This document shows positions 36,150 to 44,894 of a stretch of DNA of 64,000 nt, in pieces. The position numbers and the translations under genes were made by a program. Within the stretch, counting starts at the first letter, position 1; each line of letters starts with the position of its first letter. Origin of the DNA: an uncultured Flammeovirgaceae bacterium (GTDB lineage Bacteria > Bacteroidota > Bacteroidia > Cytophagales > Cyclobacteriaceae). The notes below the pieces were generated by a model. It saw nothing but the letters and a program-made list of their open reading frames with translations, searched no databases and had not been told where the DNA came from. The stretch spans positions 1 through 64,000 of the forward strand of contig CAKZYA010000049.1 of the NCBI GenBank assembly GCA_937883755.1, given 5' to 3'.

Positions 36150-36338
36150 AAATAAATTATTCAGAACCGTGAAGATACAATAAGATTTGGGAATAGCGGA
36201 TGGATTTTAGAAACTTGTCGGCATTTTTACGTAAAGGAAACCGAAATGATTAATGGCTACGGTTGCCAGCAGATAGCAAACGAAAGCTAGTACAATCTGA
36301 AGTCATTATTCATTCATCATTACTCATCAATCATTACC

Positions 36339-38192
36339 ATGAAGAAGTCAGTAGAAGCAATATTCCAGGGTCGCCTTTCTGAGTTTCAGCAGCAAGCCCA
36401 GATACTACAAAAGAAGTATAATCAAGTTTCTATCCTGCGGATTATTTTCTTCTTCGTAGCGATCATCGGCGTTATTTATTTAGCAAATGCCCGGGAAACG
36501 TATTGGTTTGTAGTAGCACTGATAGTAGCCATAGTAGGATTCATCTTGCTCATTAAATGGCACCAACACGTGAAGCAGCAATACGAACAAACAGAACGGT
36601 TGGTAACTATCAACCAAGAAGAACTTCAACGGTTGAACTATAATTTTCAGTCTTTTGATGCTGGCGTAACCTATCAAGATGCCCGTCACCCCTATTCTGG
36701 CGATTTGGATGTATTTGGCGACCATTCGCTTTTTCAATTAATTAACCGCAGTGCTACCCGCAAAGGAAAAGACTTTATAGCGGATTGGCTTCGAGAAACT
36801 GCCTCTAAAGTAGAAATTGAAGCTCGGCAAGAAGCAATACAAGAACTAATCAGGCAATTGGATTGGCGACAAACTCAGCAGGCCTACGGTCGGCAGGTAA
36901 AAACTACGCAGGAAGAAATTGAGCAGCTACTAGCGTGGGTTGCTTCCCCTTCGGCCATTTCGCCCCAGTGGCAAACTATTTACCGAATAATTCGGTATAC
37001 CTTCAGTTTTTTAACGCTGCTACTTATCGTATTATCAGTTGTCCATCCCTCAATAAATTGGACGGTTCCAATGGTGGCTGTTCTGATTAATATGATCGTA
37101 GTGGGTAGTATTGCCAAGGCTGCGAGTGAAGTCCATCAACAAACCAACCAAAGTGTGTCAACCTTGAAGGCTTATCAGTTTATGATGCAGGGGGTAGAAC
37201 AGCAAACGTTTCACTCAACAAAACTTCAAAGGTTACAACAGGCACTAAAGGGCGATGGCTTGCCCCAGACTCGTTCTGGGGGAAAATCAGCTTCTCAATC
37301 GGTAAAGGAATTAAGTTATATACTTTCTAATTTTGATGCCCGGGCTAATGTCATGTATCATATTTTCAATGTGATTCTGTTGCTGGATGTCCACTGGCTG
37401 CTAAGAGCTGACCGTTGGAAAGCTCGGGCAAAAGACCGCATTGAAGGTTGGCTGAATAGTATTGGTGAAGTAGAAGCTCTGGACAGTATTGCCAGCTTTG
37501 CTTACGCACAACCGGAGTTTACTTTTCCTAAGATTTCCGATCAGCGGCATTACATCCACACCGAAGCAATGGGGCACTGTCTGATTCCACCTCAGCAGCG
37601 GGTGACTAATGATTTTGCGATGCAAGGTCGGGGTGGCATCAACGTGGTCACTGGGTCAAATATGTCGGGTAAAAGTACTTTTCTGCGGACGGTAGGCACC
37701 AACATAGTACTAGCCCTGACCGGAGCCCCAGTGTGTGCCCAGCAGTTTGAAGTATCCATTATGCAGGTTTTTACCAGTATGCGTACCCAAGATTCGCTGG
37801 AGGAGAATGTCTCTTCGTTTTACGCTGAGTTACAGCGGTTGCGGCAGCTATTAACTATGCTGGAAACTCCTCAATTACCCATACTATTTATGCTGGACGA
37901 AATTCTAAAAGGAACCAACTCCCAAGATCGCCACCACGGAGCAGCTTCGCTGATTAAACAACTAGGAAAATTGGAAGCCTCTGGTTTCGTATCTACTCAC
38001 GATCTGGAACTAGGAAAATTGGCGGATGAACTACTAAATTTGCGTAACTACAATTTTACCAGCACTATTGAAGGTGATGAAATTATTTTTGATTATAAAC
38101 TACACGATGGGGTTTGCCAAAGCTTTAATGCCAGCAAGCTGATGGAAAAAATGGGGATTGCGATTGAGAAAACGCAAAATCAAGCTTCATAG
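36339..38192 (+). CDS. Membrane-anchored MutS-family ATPase, 617 aa
   Basis: The C-terminal ~200 residues are a MutS ATPase domain with Walker A TGSNMSGKST (438-447), Walker B LFMLDEILKGTNSQDR and the STHDLELG stretch. The preceding region resembles the MutS core/lever domain (GDHSLFQLINRSATRKGKDFIADWL). Unlike MutS and MutS2 it starts with two predicted membrane helices (about 29-48 and 55-73) and has two more near residues 215-260, and it lacks the mismatch-recognition domain and the Smr domain. Such membrane MutS-like proteins exist in Bacteroidota, with unknown function. Classical mismatch repair is unlikely. Confidence 0.85.
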   Translation: MKKSVEAIFQGRLSEFQQQAQILQKKYNQVSILRIIFFFVAIIGVIYLANARETYWFVVALIVAIVGFILLIKWHQHVKQQYEQTERLVTINQEELQRLNYNFQSFDAGVTYQDARHPYSGDLDVFGDHSLFQLINRSATRKGKDFIADWLRETASKVEIEARQEAIQELIRQLDWRQTQQAYGRQVKTTQEEIEQLLAWVASPSAISPQWQTIYRIIRYTFSFLTLLLIVLSVVHPSINWTVPMVAVLINMIVVGSIAKAASEVHQQTNQSVSTLKAYQFMMQGVEQQTFHSTKLQRLQQALKGDGLPQTRSGGKSASQSVKELSYILSNFDARANVMYHIFNVILLLDVHWLLRADRWKARAKDRIEGWLNSIGEVEALDSIASFAYAQPEFTFPKISDQRHYIHTEAMGHCLIPPQQRVTNDFAMQGRGGINVVTGSNMSGKSTFLRTVGTNIVLALTGAPVCAQQFEVSIMQVFTSMRTQDSLEENVSSFYAELQRLRQLLTMLETPQLPILFMLDEILKGTNSQDRHHGAASLIKQLGKLEASGFVSTHDLELGKLADELLNLRNYNFTSTIEGDEIIFDYKLHDGVCQSFNASKLMEKMGIAIEKTQNQAS

Positions 38193-38206
38193 AACAGCAA
38201 ACAGCA

Positions 38207-38228
38207 GTACGGGCGTATACGCCCTAAC
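38207..38228. repeat. Extragenic palindrome GGGCGTATACGCCC
   Basis: A perfect 14-bp palindrome at 38211-38224, 18 bases after the MutS-like gene. It resembles in style the palindromes at 14611 and 28633 but has a different core. It could also work as a hairpin at the mRNA 3' end. Confidence 0.5.
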
Positions 38229-38257
38229 GACTCATCGATCATTCGGATAGCACTTTC

Positions 38258-38752
38258 ATGAATGAAATACTGATACTTACGGGTGCTTGTGGGGTAGGAA
38301 AAACTACAGTAGCACGACAGTGGGCAAGGGGTAAGAATGGGGTAGCCATAGAAGCTGACTATTTTACCGAATGGATCCACGATGATAGCTTTGAGCGGTT
38401 TACCCAAGAGGAAGAGAGACTGGTGGCGAATCTGAGTTTGGTAACTGCGAAAGAGTACTTAATGCAAAAAATGTCCGTAGTTATCGAGGGAGTGTGGAGT
38501 CCTTATGGCTTAAATCTACTGAGAATTAGGCTAGAAGAGGAGATGAAAAATATAAGTATGAAGTTTGCTTGGCTCTACTGCGAAATCAATGAAAACCATC
38601 GTCGCGATGAGCTTCGAGTTCTGGAAGATCAGATGAAGAATCGGGTAGATATTGTCAATGAGGAATTGCGCAGCTACCAATGGGAAAGCTACGTTCATAA
38701 AATTGATACGACCAAAATAACTGTTCAAGAAACACTTAATATTATTGAATAG
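38258..38752 (+). CDS. P-loop kinase-like protein, 164 aa
   Basis: A small single-domain P-loop NTPase with Walker A GACGVGKTT (9-17) at the N-terminus. It continues with IEADYFTEWIHDD and VVIEGVWSPYGLNLL, which is the pattern of AAA_33/chloramphenicol-phosphotransferase-like or shikimate-kinase-like enzymes. No transmembrane part. The substrate cannot be predicted. It stands alone between the MutS-like gene and a convergent dehydrogenase gene. Confidence 0.78.
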   Translation: MNEILILTGACGVGKTTVARQWARGKNGVAIEADYFTEWIHDDSFERFTQEEERLVANLSLVTAKEYLMQKMSVVIEGVWSPYGLNLLRIRLEEEMKNISMKFAWLYCEINENHRRDELRVLEDQMKNRVDIVNEELRSYQWESYVHKIDTTKITVQETLNIIE

Positions 38753-38773
38753 CTTGGATAGAGTAGTTTGTAA

Positions 38774-39721
38774 TCAAACAGTGACAACAATTTTCCCCGG
38801 AACATGCACCTGCTTGGATTCAACTTCTCGAAGTGCGGAAATTACGTCTTCAAACGCGTAGGTCTTACCTATGATTGTCTTCAGTGTTCCTTCACTAGCC
38901 CGCTGAACCAGATCAATTAAGTCTGCTCTTTTCACGGTAACCCCCAGAACATCATGTTTCTGTTCGCTGAACAAATTGTTGAAAAAGCTGCCAATAAAAG
39001 CCGGAATACCAGGTTGAGTATCCAAATAAATACCCGGATGATTGAGGAGCGGTTTCGCCTCCGAAAACGGTAGGCGCTTAGAGGTATCTAAAATTACGTC
39101 ATATGTTTTTCCGTATTGCCGAATGTCGGTTTGGGTATAATCTACAATATCATCTACTCCTAGTTTTTCGGCCAAAGTAGTATGTTCTCGATTACAAGTA
39201 CCGGTAACAGTTGCCCCCACCTGTTTCGCTAACTGAACTGCGTAGTGTCCGAGACCACCAGTGCAACCGTTAATCAGTATCGTTTGATTAGGTTGTAGTT
39301 TAGCTTCATCCAACAGAGCTTGGCGAGCGGTTGCGCCTACCATTGGTAAACAGGCACCTTCTTCAAACGAGACATTAGCGGACTTTTTAGCTAGTTGTGG
39401 GGTTTTCAGTACTGCGTATTCGGCGTAAGAACCTGCGTGCTTAAAATCTAGCCAGCCAATAACTTCATCGCCAGTGACAAATTCAGTGACTTTGGCTCCG
39501 CAGTGCTTCACTACTCCGGCCAGATCGCAACCCATTCCTCGGGGAAAGTGAGAACCAGTCATAATTTTTTGGTCACCGTTACGCACTTTCCAATCAATCT
39601 CATTAATTGAAAAAGCTCTGACTTCTACCAATATTTCGTCTGCATCTACTTCAGGAATAGGAGTTTCTTTCACCGACAATGTGTCTAGCCCACCGTATTC
39701 GGAATATTCTACTCGCTTCAT
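38774..39721 (-). CDS. Zinc-independent medium-chain NADPH:quinone reductase-like oxidoreductase
   Basis: A 315-residue MDR-family protein. The N-terminal GroES-like fold (MKRVEYSEYGGLDTLSV, VRAFSINEIDWKVRNGD, MGCDLAGVV) and the Rossmann fold (ILINGCTGGLGHYAVQLAKQVGATVTGTC) match quinone oxidoreductases (QOR/zeta-crystallin type). The structural-zinc Cys cluster is absent. The likely reaction is NADPH-dependent reduction of quinones or alpha,beta-unsaturated carbonyls. It is convergent with the kinase-like gene; tRNA-Leu starts 128 bases from its start codon on the opposite strand. Confidence 0.88.
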   Translation of the reverse strand: MKRVEYSEYGGLDTLSVKETPIPEVDADEILVEVRAFSINEIDWKVRNGDQKIMTGSHFPRGMGCDLAGVVKHCGAKVTEFVTGDEVIGWLDFKHAGSYAEYAVLKTPQLAKKSANVSFEEGACLPMVGATARQALLDEAKLQPNQTILINGCTGGLGHYAVQLAKQVGATVTGTCNREHTTLAEKLGVDDIVDYTQTDIRQYGKTYDVILDTSKRLPFSEAKPLLNHPGIYLDTQPGIPAFIGSFFNNLFSEQKHDVLGVTVKRADLIDLVQRASEGTLKTIIGKTYAFEDVISALREVESKQVHVPGKIVVTV

Positions 39722-39845
39722 AGTTTAAGGATTAGGGATGTGTTTAAGTAGAACCCTACCTAGTAGAGAAGGTTAGAAAAAATATCAAATCCGTATCGGT
39801 AAGCCAAGGCGTTGTGCATCCTGAAAGAAATCCCTAATTTTGGAT

Positions 39846-40463
39846 TTACGCTGGGGTGGCGGAATTGGTAGACGCGCACGTTTCAGGTGCGTGTGAGGTA
39901 ATACTCGTGCGGGTTCGACTCCCGCCCTCAGCACTTTCTTTATGAGCTATTTCAGTAGGTTCTCTCAGGGTAGCTTCATCCCGATACTTCTTATACAGCA
40001 AAGCCCCATTTTTTATGGCCTCTTTTTCCCAGGGGCGATCAAGGTAAGCCATACTTTTTACTTTTTTGCAGGCCTGCTCTTTCCATCGATAGTGGGTTAA
40101 GTCACACTGCACCAAGCGCCCTTCAATAAATTGTTGGGCGTGTACCATCTCGTGTGCCAGCGTGTGCATTTGGGAAGCTCGTCCGGCTTTTCGGCTGAGC
40201 GTGATGTTTATCTGGTGTCCAGCTCCCTCTGCCCGAACATCCCGATAGCGGGTGAAGCCTCCCAAATTTCGAGATACTCGGTGGCTAAAGCTAATCAGGA
40301 TATACACGTCAGTGTCAAAATCTAAAGCACGAGCGTAGTATTCTGCCCATCGTTTTATCTCATCTGGATTATGGTCATTTTTGACAACAATAATGGCCTG
40401 AGCCGAAGAAAAGTGGTAAGCTAGCGAGGAAACAATTGCTCCAATAATGAAGAAAGGACGCAT
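39846..40463 (-). CDS. Exported HExxH metalloprotease-like protein overlapping tRNA-Leu antisense
   Basis: A signal peptide (MRPFFIIGAIVSSLAYHFSSAQA) is followed by a zincin-like core with HEMVH at His104-Glu105-His108 (MHTLAHEMVHAQQFIEGRL) and a possible third ligand further on. The natural stop codon lies beyond the tRNA-Leu gene, so residues ~177-205 (KESAEGGSRTRTS and what follows) are the antisense translation of the tRNA. The folded domain probably ends near residue 165. The upstream 206 bases contain a hairpin. I cannot tell whether the tail is made; the annotated end assumes simple readthrough to the first stop. Confidence 0.7.
   Translation of the reverse strand: MRPFFIIGAIVSSLAYHFSSAQAIIVVKNDHNPDEIKRWAEYYARALDFDTDVYILISFSHRVSRNLGGFTRYRDVRAEGAGHQINITLSRKAGRASQMHTLAHEMVHAQQFIEGRLVQCDLTHYRWKEQACKKVKSMAYLDRPWEKEAIKNGALLYKKYRDEATLREPTEIAHKESAEGGSRTRTSITSHAPETCASTNSATPA
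39850..39933 (+). tRNA. tRNA-Leu (anticodon CAG)
   Basis: The acceptor stem GCTGGGG/CCTCAGC, the type II long variable arm (TGTGAGGTAATACTCGTG), the anticodon stem CACGT/GCGTG with loop TTCAGGT (anticodon CAG) and the T arm CGGG TTCGACT CCCG form a class II tRNA of 84 bases. The discriminator is A and CCA is not encoded. A reading frame on the opposite strand passes through the whole gene. Confidence 0.93.
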
Positions 40464-40527
40464 ACAATAATGGATTATACAACAAGCGGTGCAACCGTTG
40501 ACTAAAGCAATACTAATTATTGTAAGG

Positions 40528-40584
40528 TGTTGAAGATAAATGATTTACGCAATCACCCGATTCGGGGTATATTGATCTTCAACA
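40528..40584. promoter_or_regulatory. Long hairpin upstream of the metalloprotease-like gene
   Basis: TGTTGAAGAT (40528-40537) and ATCTTCAACA (40575-40584) are perfect inverted arms around a 37-base loop that contains a small internal CCCGA/TCGGG hairpin. It lies in the 206-base gap between a gene start and a gene end on the same strand, which holds no open reading frame. It could be a terminator remnant of the nucleoside hydrolase gene or a regulatory hairpin. Confidence 0.4.
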
Positions 40585-40669
40585 AACAGTTCAGTGTCGT
40601 TTATTGAGCAGGTTAATCTGGTGGATATAGATTTGTGTGAACTGAATGAAGGTACCGCTAATTAGCGTA

Positions 40670-41623
40670 TCAGTACGTAGTAGAAAGCGCACCTAACAGA
40701 TAGTTGTAAAATAACTTTTTGTTAACATCGGTAGCGACTTTGGCGTGATAGCCAGAATTTGCTTTTCGGTACGTTCTCCCTGCCGACGCACCTTGGGTTA
40801 CTATATCAACTTCTGCTTCTTCCAGAGTAAATGCTTCGGGTATGTGTAAAAAACTAGTTGCCAATACATCCCACATAAAATATGTGTATTCGTAAGTGGG
40901 AATGGTATCTAGGGTAGTGGCCCAAAATTGTCCAGCTAAATTTGCCCAGGATTGGGATGACTGATTCGCCAGTTTCTTCAAAAAATCAATTGTTACGGGC
41001 ACGTGATTGGTTACGTCAAGTGGTATAAAAATAACGGGTATTTGATGTGCTAGTAATGATTTAGCAGAGATGGGGTCCCAAAACACATTCCATTCAGCAG
41101 TACTATTATGATTATAGGTTACCACGTTGCCGGGCACGTCAAAGGCTCCACCCATCCAGACTACTTCAGCGATGTGATTCAGAATTTTTGGTTCTCGCTC
41201 AATAGCTTGAACTAAGCTGGAGCAGGGTCCAGTCAATAGCACCGTGACTGTCTCTTGGGCGGTTAGTAATTTCTCAATAATCAGCTCCTGACTATTCCGA
41301 AAGGCGGATGGATCTGGATTGGTATCAATACCGATCAGGTCAGGTAGTGCATTTAGAATTTTTGGTTTAGCTCGCCAATCAGCCGGAAAAGCATTGATAC
41401 CGTGAAAATGACCGATTCCAATCTCAATATTGGTTCTTTTGGCTTTCGTAAGTAGCTTTAGGGTAGTTTCTAAGGCATTTTCGAGGTAGCAATCGGCGGG
41501 TGTTATGCTAACTCCAAGTAAATCAATATGCTCCATTGATAACAAAAGAATTAAAGAAAGGAAATCATCGGCGGAGCCATCGTGATCCATGATAACAGGT
41601 CTAGTTCTTATCTTTTTAAACAT
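40670..41623 (-). CDS. Inosine-uridine-preferring nucleoside hydrolase family protein
   Basis: A 317-residue member of the IunH fold that hydrolyses the N-glycosidic bond of nucleosides. The calcium-binding N-terminal motif DxDxxxDD is present as DHDGSADD (Asp13, 15, 19 and 20), and the family's LLTGPCSSL and WMGGAFDVPGN stretches follow. The substrate, purine or pyrimidine riboside, is not readable. It is divergent from an NrtR-like Nudix regulator; the start codon is 5 bases from a 37-bp palindrome, so repression by occlusion is likely. Confidence 0.88.
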   Translation of the reverse strand: MFKKIRTRPVIMDHDGSADDFLSLILLLSMEHIDLLGVSITPADCYLENALETTLKLLTKAKRTNIEIGIGHFHGINAFPADWRAKPKILNALPDLIGIDTNPDPSAFRNSQELIIEKLLTAQETVTVLLTGPCSSLVQAIEREPKILNHIAEVVWMGGAFDVPGNVVTYNHNSTAEWNVFWDPISAKSLLAHQIPVIFIPLDVTNHVPVTIDFLKKLANQSSQSWANLAGQFWATTLDTIPTYEYTYFMWDVLATSFLHIPEAFTLEEAEVDIVTQGASAGRTYRKANSGYHAKVATDVNKKLFYNYLLGALSTTY

Positions 41624-41627
41624 GTAA

Positions 41628-41664
41628 ACGTATTTTTTACGCTAACTTAGCGTAAAAAATACGT
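41628..41664. promoter_or_regulatory. 37-bp palindromic operator between nucleoside hydrolase and NrtR-like genes
   Basis: The left arm CGTATTTTTTACGCTAA (41629-41645) and the right arm TTAGCGTAAAAAATACG (41647-41663) are exact reverse complements around one central base; one more pair extends the symmetry to 41628-41664. It lies 4 bases from the nucleoside hydrolase start and 7 bases from the Nudix gene start, almost filling the 48-base divergent gap. Confidence 0.85.
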
Positions 41665-41671
41665 AAAGGCA

Positions 41672-42328
41672 ATGATACATTTCAAAATAGCAATAGATTG
41701 TGTAATTGTAGGCTATGATAGTCAGCTCAATGAGTTAAAAGTTCTGCTTACCGAAAGGGTAAATGAGCCTCAGAAAGGAAAGTGGGCTTTGCCCGGTGGG
41801 TTTGTAAAAAAGACTGAAAGCTTTGAAAAAACCGCAGCATCTATCCTGCTGCGGGAAACTGGAATGACTAATGTATATCTTCGGCAACTAAAAGCGTACA
41901 GCCTAACGGACGCCTCTCAGGATAATAGAATTGCTTCAGTAGCCTACTATTCACTTGTCAAATTTGAGAACCTGACTGATGCCAGCCGACAACAATACTC
42001 TCGATGGTTTCCCTGGAATGGAATACCGACTTTACCATTCGACCACGGAAAGAAAGTAGCGTTTGCATTTGAGAAAATAAAGGAATTAGTAAGGCTCGAG
42101 CCAGTGGTTTATCATTTGCTGCCTACCAAATTCCCCTTAAATCAATTGCAACGATTTTACGAAGCGCTGTACAATATCAAAATAGACAACCGTAACTTCA
42201 GAAAGAAAATACTGAAACTGCCTTACATCGAGCGACTTGATGAGGTTGAAAAGAATGTCTCGCACCGACCAGGTTATCTATACCACTTCAATGAGAAAAA
42301 GTATAAAGAAAATAGCAGTCCATACTAA
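41672..42328 (+). CDS. NrtR-like Nudix-domain transcriptional regulator
   Basis: The protein has an N-terminal Nudix fold (residues ~1-140) and a C-terminal winged-helix-like region (YHLLPTKFPLNQLQRFYEAL, NFRKKILKLPYIERL) as in NrtR-type regulators. The Nudix box (43-65) keeps the Gly-x5-Glu start and the Gly64, but the catalytic REUxEE is replaced by SILLRE. Hydrolase activity is therefore doubtful, and a ligand-sensing role fits. NrtR relatives regulate NAD or sugar metabolism; here the divergent nucleoside hydrolase and the palindrome between them point to nucleoside or ribose use. 218 residues. Confidence 0.85.
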   Translation: MIHFKIAIDCVIVGYDSQLNELKVLLTERVNEPQKGKWALPGGFVKKTESFEKTAASILLRETGMTNVYLRQLKAYSLTDASQDNRIASVAYYSLVKFENLTDASRQQYSRWFPWNGIPTLPFDHGKKVAFAFEKIKELVRLEPVVYHLLPTKFPLNQLQRFYEALYNIKIDNRNFRKKILKLPYIERLDEVEKNVSHRPGYLYHFNEKKYKENSSPY

Positions 42329-42374
42329 CCTCAAAAAGGGCTATCGGGGAGGTGTACAATAAAAGAAGCAAAGG

Positions 42375-42785
42375 CTAGAAATGCCGTTGCGTAAGGCTAA
42401 ACCAGTTGCCAGAATTATCTTTAAACATGGCTTCTATACCGTAGGGTCGTTCTTGAGGCGGAGCGATAAACTCTACGCCTTTGCTTTTCAACTCTTCATA
42501 AGTAGCCTGGCAATTCGTGGTGGCAAATACTCCCGAACCCATGGCTCCCTTTTTAACAAGTTCTTGCATTTGTGCTACAGTTGCTTCATCGTAAAGCGGG
42601 CCGGGTTGAATGGCCATTAGGGTAATTTCCAGATCGGGCTGTCCGGAAGGAGTTACGGTAAGCCAGCGGAAGCCTTCCATCGTAGTATCAGTACAAACTT
42701 CAAAGCCAAGCTTATTCACATAAAAATCTTTGGCTTCATCTTGATTAAGAACATACAAGGCAGTGTGAGACATTTTGGTAATCAT
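42375..42785 (-). CDS. VOC-superfamily (glyoxalase-like) protein
   Basis: A 136-residue single vicinal-oxygen-chelate domain with the typical opening MSHTALYVLNQDEAKDFYVNKLGFEV and closing EAMFKDNSGNWFSLTQ. These proteins include glyoxalases, dioxygenases and antibiotic-binding proteins, so the specific function is open. The AraC-type gene lies 155 bases upstream on the same strand. AraC/VOC pairs are a common arrangement in this phylum, and the VOC gene may be the regulator's target. Confidence 0.85.
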   Translation of the reverse strand: MITKMSHTALYVLNQDEAKDFYVNKLGFEVCTDTTMEGFRWLTVTPSGQPDLEITLMAIQPGPLYDEATVAQMQELVKKGAMGSGVFATTNCQATYEELKSKGVEFIAPPQERPYGIEAMFKDNSGNWFSLTQRHF

Positions 42786-42940
42786 AGGTCACGTTATTTG
42801 ATAATGAATAATTGAAAGTGGAAAGGGTTTTTTGTAGCATTAGAGATACTCAGAGGTAAGCAATTCTATGCCTAAATAATGTACCCCTTAGTTTTAGCCA
42901 AAGATAAAAAGCTAGTTTGAGATGTACTTTCGGAATATTG

Positions 42941-43345
42941 CTATTCTGCGGAGTAGTGGCTTCGGATAAAGCAGAAAGGAATCGTTGTTTCGGGTTTCTT
43001 CAGGGCTTGATGCAACTGTTGACGCTGTGTTTCCCGGTATTGGGTAGGGAAGGTACCTGTCCACTTACGAAAGGTAACGTTAAAGTGAGGGACACTCTGA
43101 AAACCTACGTCGTAGCTTATTTCAGCAATACTAGCTTCACTATTCGTAAGTAAGTCTTTAGCGGCATCAATACGCTTGCGAGTTAAGTACTGATGTGGGG
43201 TAACTTGGTACAGTTGACGGAACAATCGGAGAAAATGGAAGCGAGAGAAATAGGCAGCTTCCGAAAGTTGCTCCAATGACAGTGTTTGATGATACTGCTG
43301 GTCAATAAACAGCTTAGCTCGGACAATGCGTTGGTAAAGGGTCAT
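42941..43345 (-). CDS. AraC-family transcriptional regulator (DNA-binding domain only)
   Basis: The 134-residue protein consists of the two helix-turn-helix units of an AraC domain (LEQLSEAAYFSRFHFLRLFRQLYQVTPHQYLTRKRIDAAKDLL, then IAEISYDVGFQSVPHFNVTFRKWTGTFPTQYR) plus a short tail. No effector domain is fused. It starts two bases after the sulfatase stop codon on the same strand, so it is probably transcribed with it. Confidence 0.9.
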   Translation of the reverse strand: MTLYQRIVRAKLFIDQQYHQTLSLEQLSEAAYFSRFHFLRLFRQLYQVTPHQYLTRKRIDAAKDLLTNSEASIAEISYDVGFQSVPHFNVTFRKWTGTFPTQYRETQRQQLHQALKKPETTIPFCFIRSHYSAE

Positions 43346-43347
43346 TA

Positions 43348-44787
43348 TTAGTTGATAAAATCATTAGGGTAGGCCTTTCGAAGTTGTTTCTGGAGCTCCC
43401 TTACAATTTCCTTATTTTCTGGTTGATCTACAATATTTACATTTTCCAGCGAGTCTTGATGATGATCGTACAGCATTCGGGCGTATACTTCGCCATCGTC
43501 CTCACTCCATTCGGTGTAGCGGTAGCGGTTATTTTTCACCGTAAATCCATCAAAAAATTTACTGAATACATATTCTTTGCCGGATGCGTCGGGCTGAGAT
43601 AATATCGGTACTAAGCTTTGTCCATCTAAATAGCCGGGTTCGGGAAGTTGGGCTAAATCACACAGGGTTGGATAGATATCTATGAATTCAGTAAGGGCTT
43701 CGGTGCGTTGTCCGGCTGGTAAACCAGGAGCTTTAATAAGTAGAGGAGCACGGAGTGAAGTTTCAAAATTGCAATGCTTGCACCATAAGCCGTGTTCTTC
43801 TAGATTCCAGCCGTGGTCACCCCATAGCACCACAATGGTATTGTCAGCTAAATCTAACTCTTCTAATGTATCCAGCAATTTGCCAATCTGGGCATCGGTA
43901 TAGCTAGTGCAGGCATAGTATCCGTGAACCATCAGCTTTGCTATGCTTTTGCTCAGTGCTCCTTCCGGAGGAATACCCGCGTAGTTTCGCAATTCACCAA
44001 AATTATGGATTGCGGCATCCGGGGCGTTTTCCGGTGGAAATGGATTAGAAGCCTTAGGAAGGTTTTGGGGATCGTACAAATCCCAGTATCGAGACGGGGC
44101 GTTGAAGGGTAAATGCGGTTTGAGAAACCCTACGGCCAGAAAAAATGGCTGATCTTGTTTCTTTAAGCGTTGTAAGTCAGCAATCGTTTTAGCTGCAATT
44201 TTTCCGTCGAAATAAGCCGTATCGGGTACATCAGCCTGCTCAAAAGCTGGCCCACGTCCGTTTTCGTGATCAGTCGCAATTCTCTGAGCGGCTTCAGTCA
44301 CATAGTCGCGCCAATTGCTGTTAGGATTGCGAGGGCGCCAAGGTAGCTCGCTCCAACTTTCCAATTTATCATCCTGGTGGTGAAAAATCTTTCCATTAGA
44401 AATGGTATAATAGCCATTATTTTTAAAGTGTTGGGGTAACGTTAATGCCTCGGGGGCATCTTTATCTGCCCAGGTATCATAACCCAAAAAGCGGCTTCGA
44501 TTAGGACGTAAGCCCGTGAGCAGACTTGCCCGGGAGGCCCCGCATACCGGAATCTGACAGTACGCCCGATTAAATAATGTACCCTGCGAAGCCAAGCGGT
44601 CAATATTTGGCGAAATCACCGCCGATTTTCCGTAGCAGCCTAGTTCGGGACGCAGATCGTCTACCGCGATAAATAAAATATTTGGTTTATTGGGAGCAGT
44701 ATTTTGATTCTGAAAAGACCCAGTTGGGTAAGCTGCCGAAAGAAGCAGCGCTATGAACCAAAGCTGGAAAAAGCTAGCGTAATTCAT
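43348..44787 (-). CDS. Exported type I sulfatase (iduronate-2-sulfatase-like)
   Basis: A signal peptide (FIALLLSAAYPTG) is followed by an alkaline-phosphatase-fold sulfatase of 479 residues. The metal-binding Asp43-Asp44 (FIAVDDLRPELGCYG) and the active-site motif CGASR (82-86, then ASLLTG) are present; Cys82 would be converted to formylglycine. The motif has Ala where most type I sulfatases have Pro, as is seen in a subset of this family. Further blocks are GKIFHH, FLKPHLPF and LWGDHGWNLEEHGLWCKH. It likely removes sulfate from a sulfated glycan in the periplasm. An AraC-type gene follows by two bases. Confidence 0.9.
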   Translation of the reverse strand: MNYASFFQLWFIALLLSAAYPTGSFQNQNTAPNKPNILFIAVDDLRPELGCYGKSAVISPNIDRLASQGTLFNRAYCQIPVCGASRASLLTGLRPNRSRFLGYDTWADKDAPEALTLPQHFKNNGYYTISNGKIFHHQDDKLESWSELPWRPRNPNSNWRDYVTEAAQRIATDHENGRGPAFEQADVPDTAYFDGKIAAKTIADLQRLKKQDQPFFLAVGFLKPHLPFNAPSRYWDLYDPQNLPKASNPFPPENAPDAAIHNFGELRNYAGIPPEGALSKSIAKLMVHGYYACTSYTDAQIGKLLDTLEELDLADNTIVVLWGDHGWNLEEHGLWCKHCNFETSLRAPLLIKAPGLPAGQRTEALTEFIDIYPTLCDLAQLPEPGYLDGQSLVPILSQPDASGKEYVFSKFFDGFTVKNNRYRYTEWSEDDGEVYARMLYDHHQDSLENVNIVDQPENKEIVRELQKQLRKAYPNDFIN

Positions 44788-44860
44788 AAGGGATAAATTA
44801 CGAATTATAATTGAAAAGAAGAATGTACTTGAGGGTTCACATATTTCTGAAGATTAAGCA

Positions 44861-44894
44861 AGTTTGCGCACCTGAACACTCTAACACCCTTCCT
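44861..44894. repeat. GT-rich intergenic repeat (reverse copy)
   Basis: On the minus strand the sequence GGGTGTTAGAGTGTTCAGGT resembles the stretches at 48848-48900 and 60663-60720. It sits right after the barrel-protein gene's stop codon. Confidence 0.5.
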
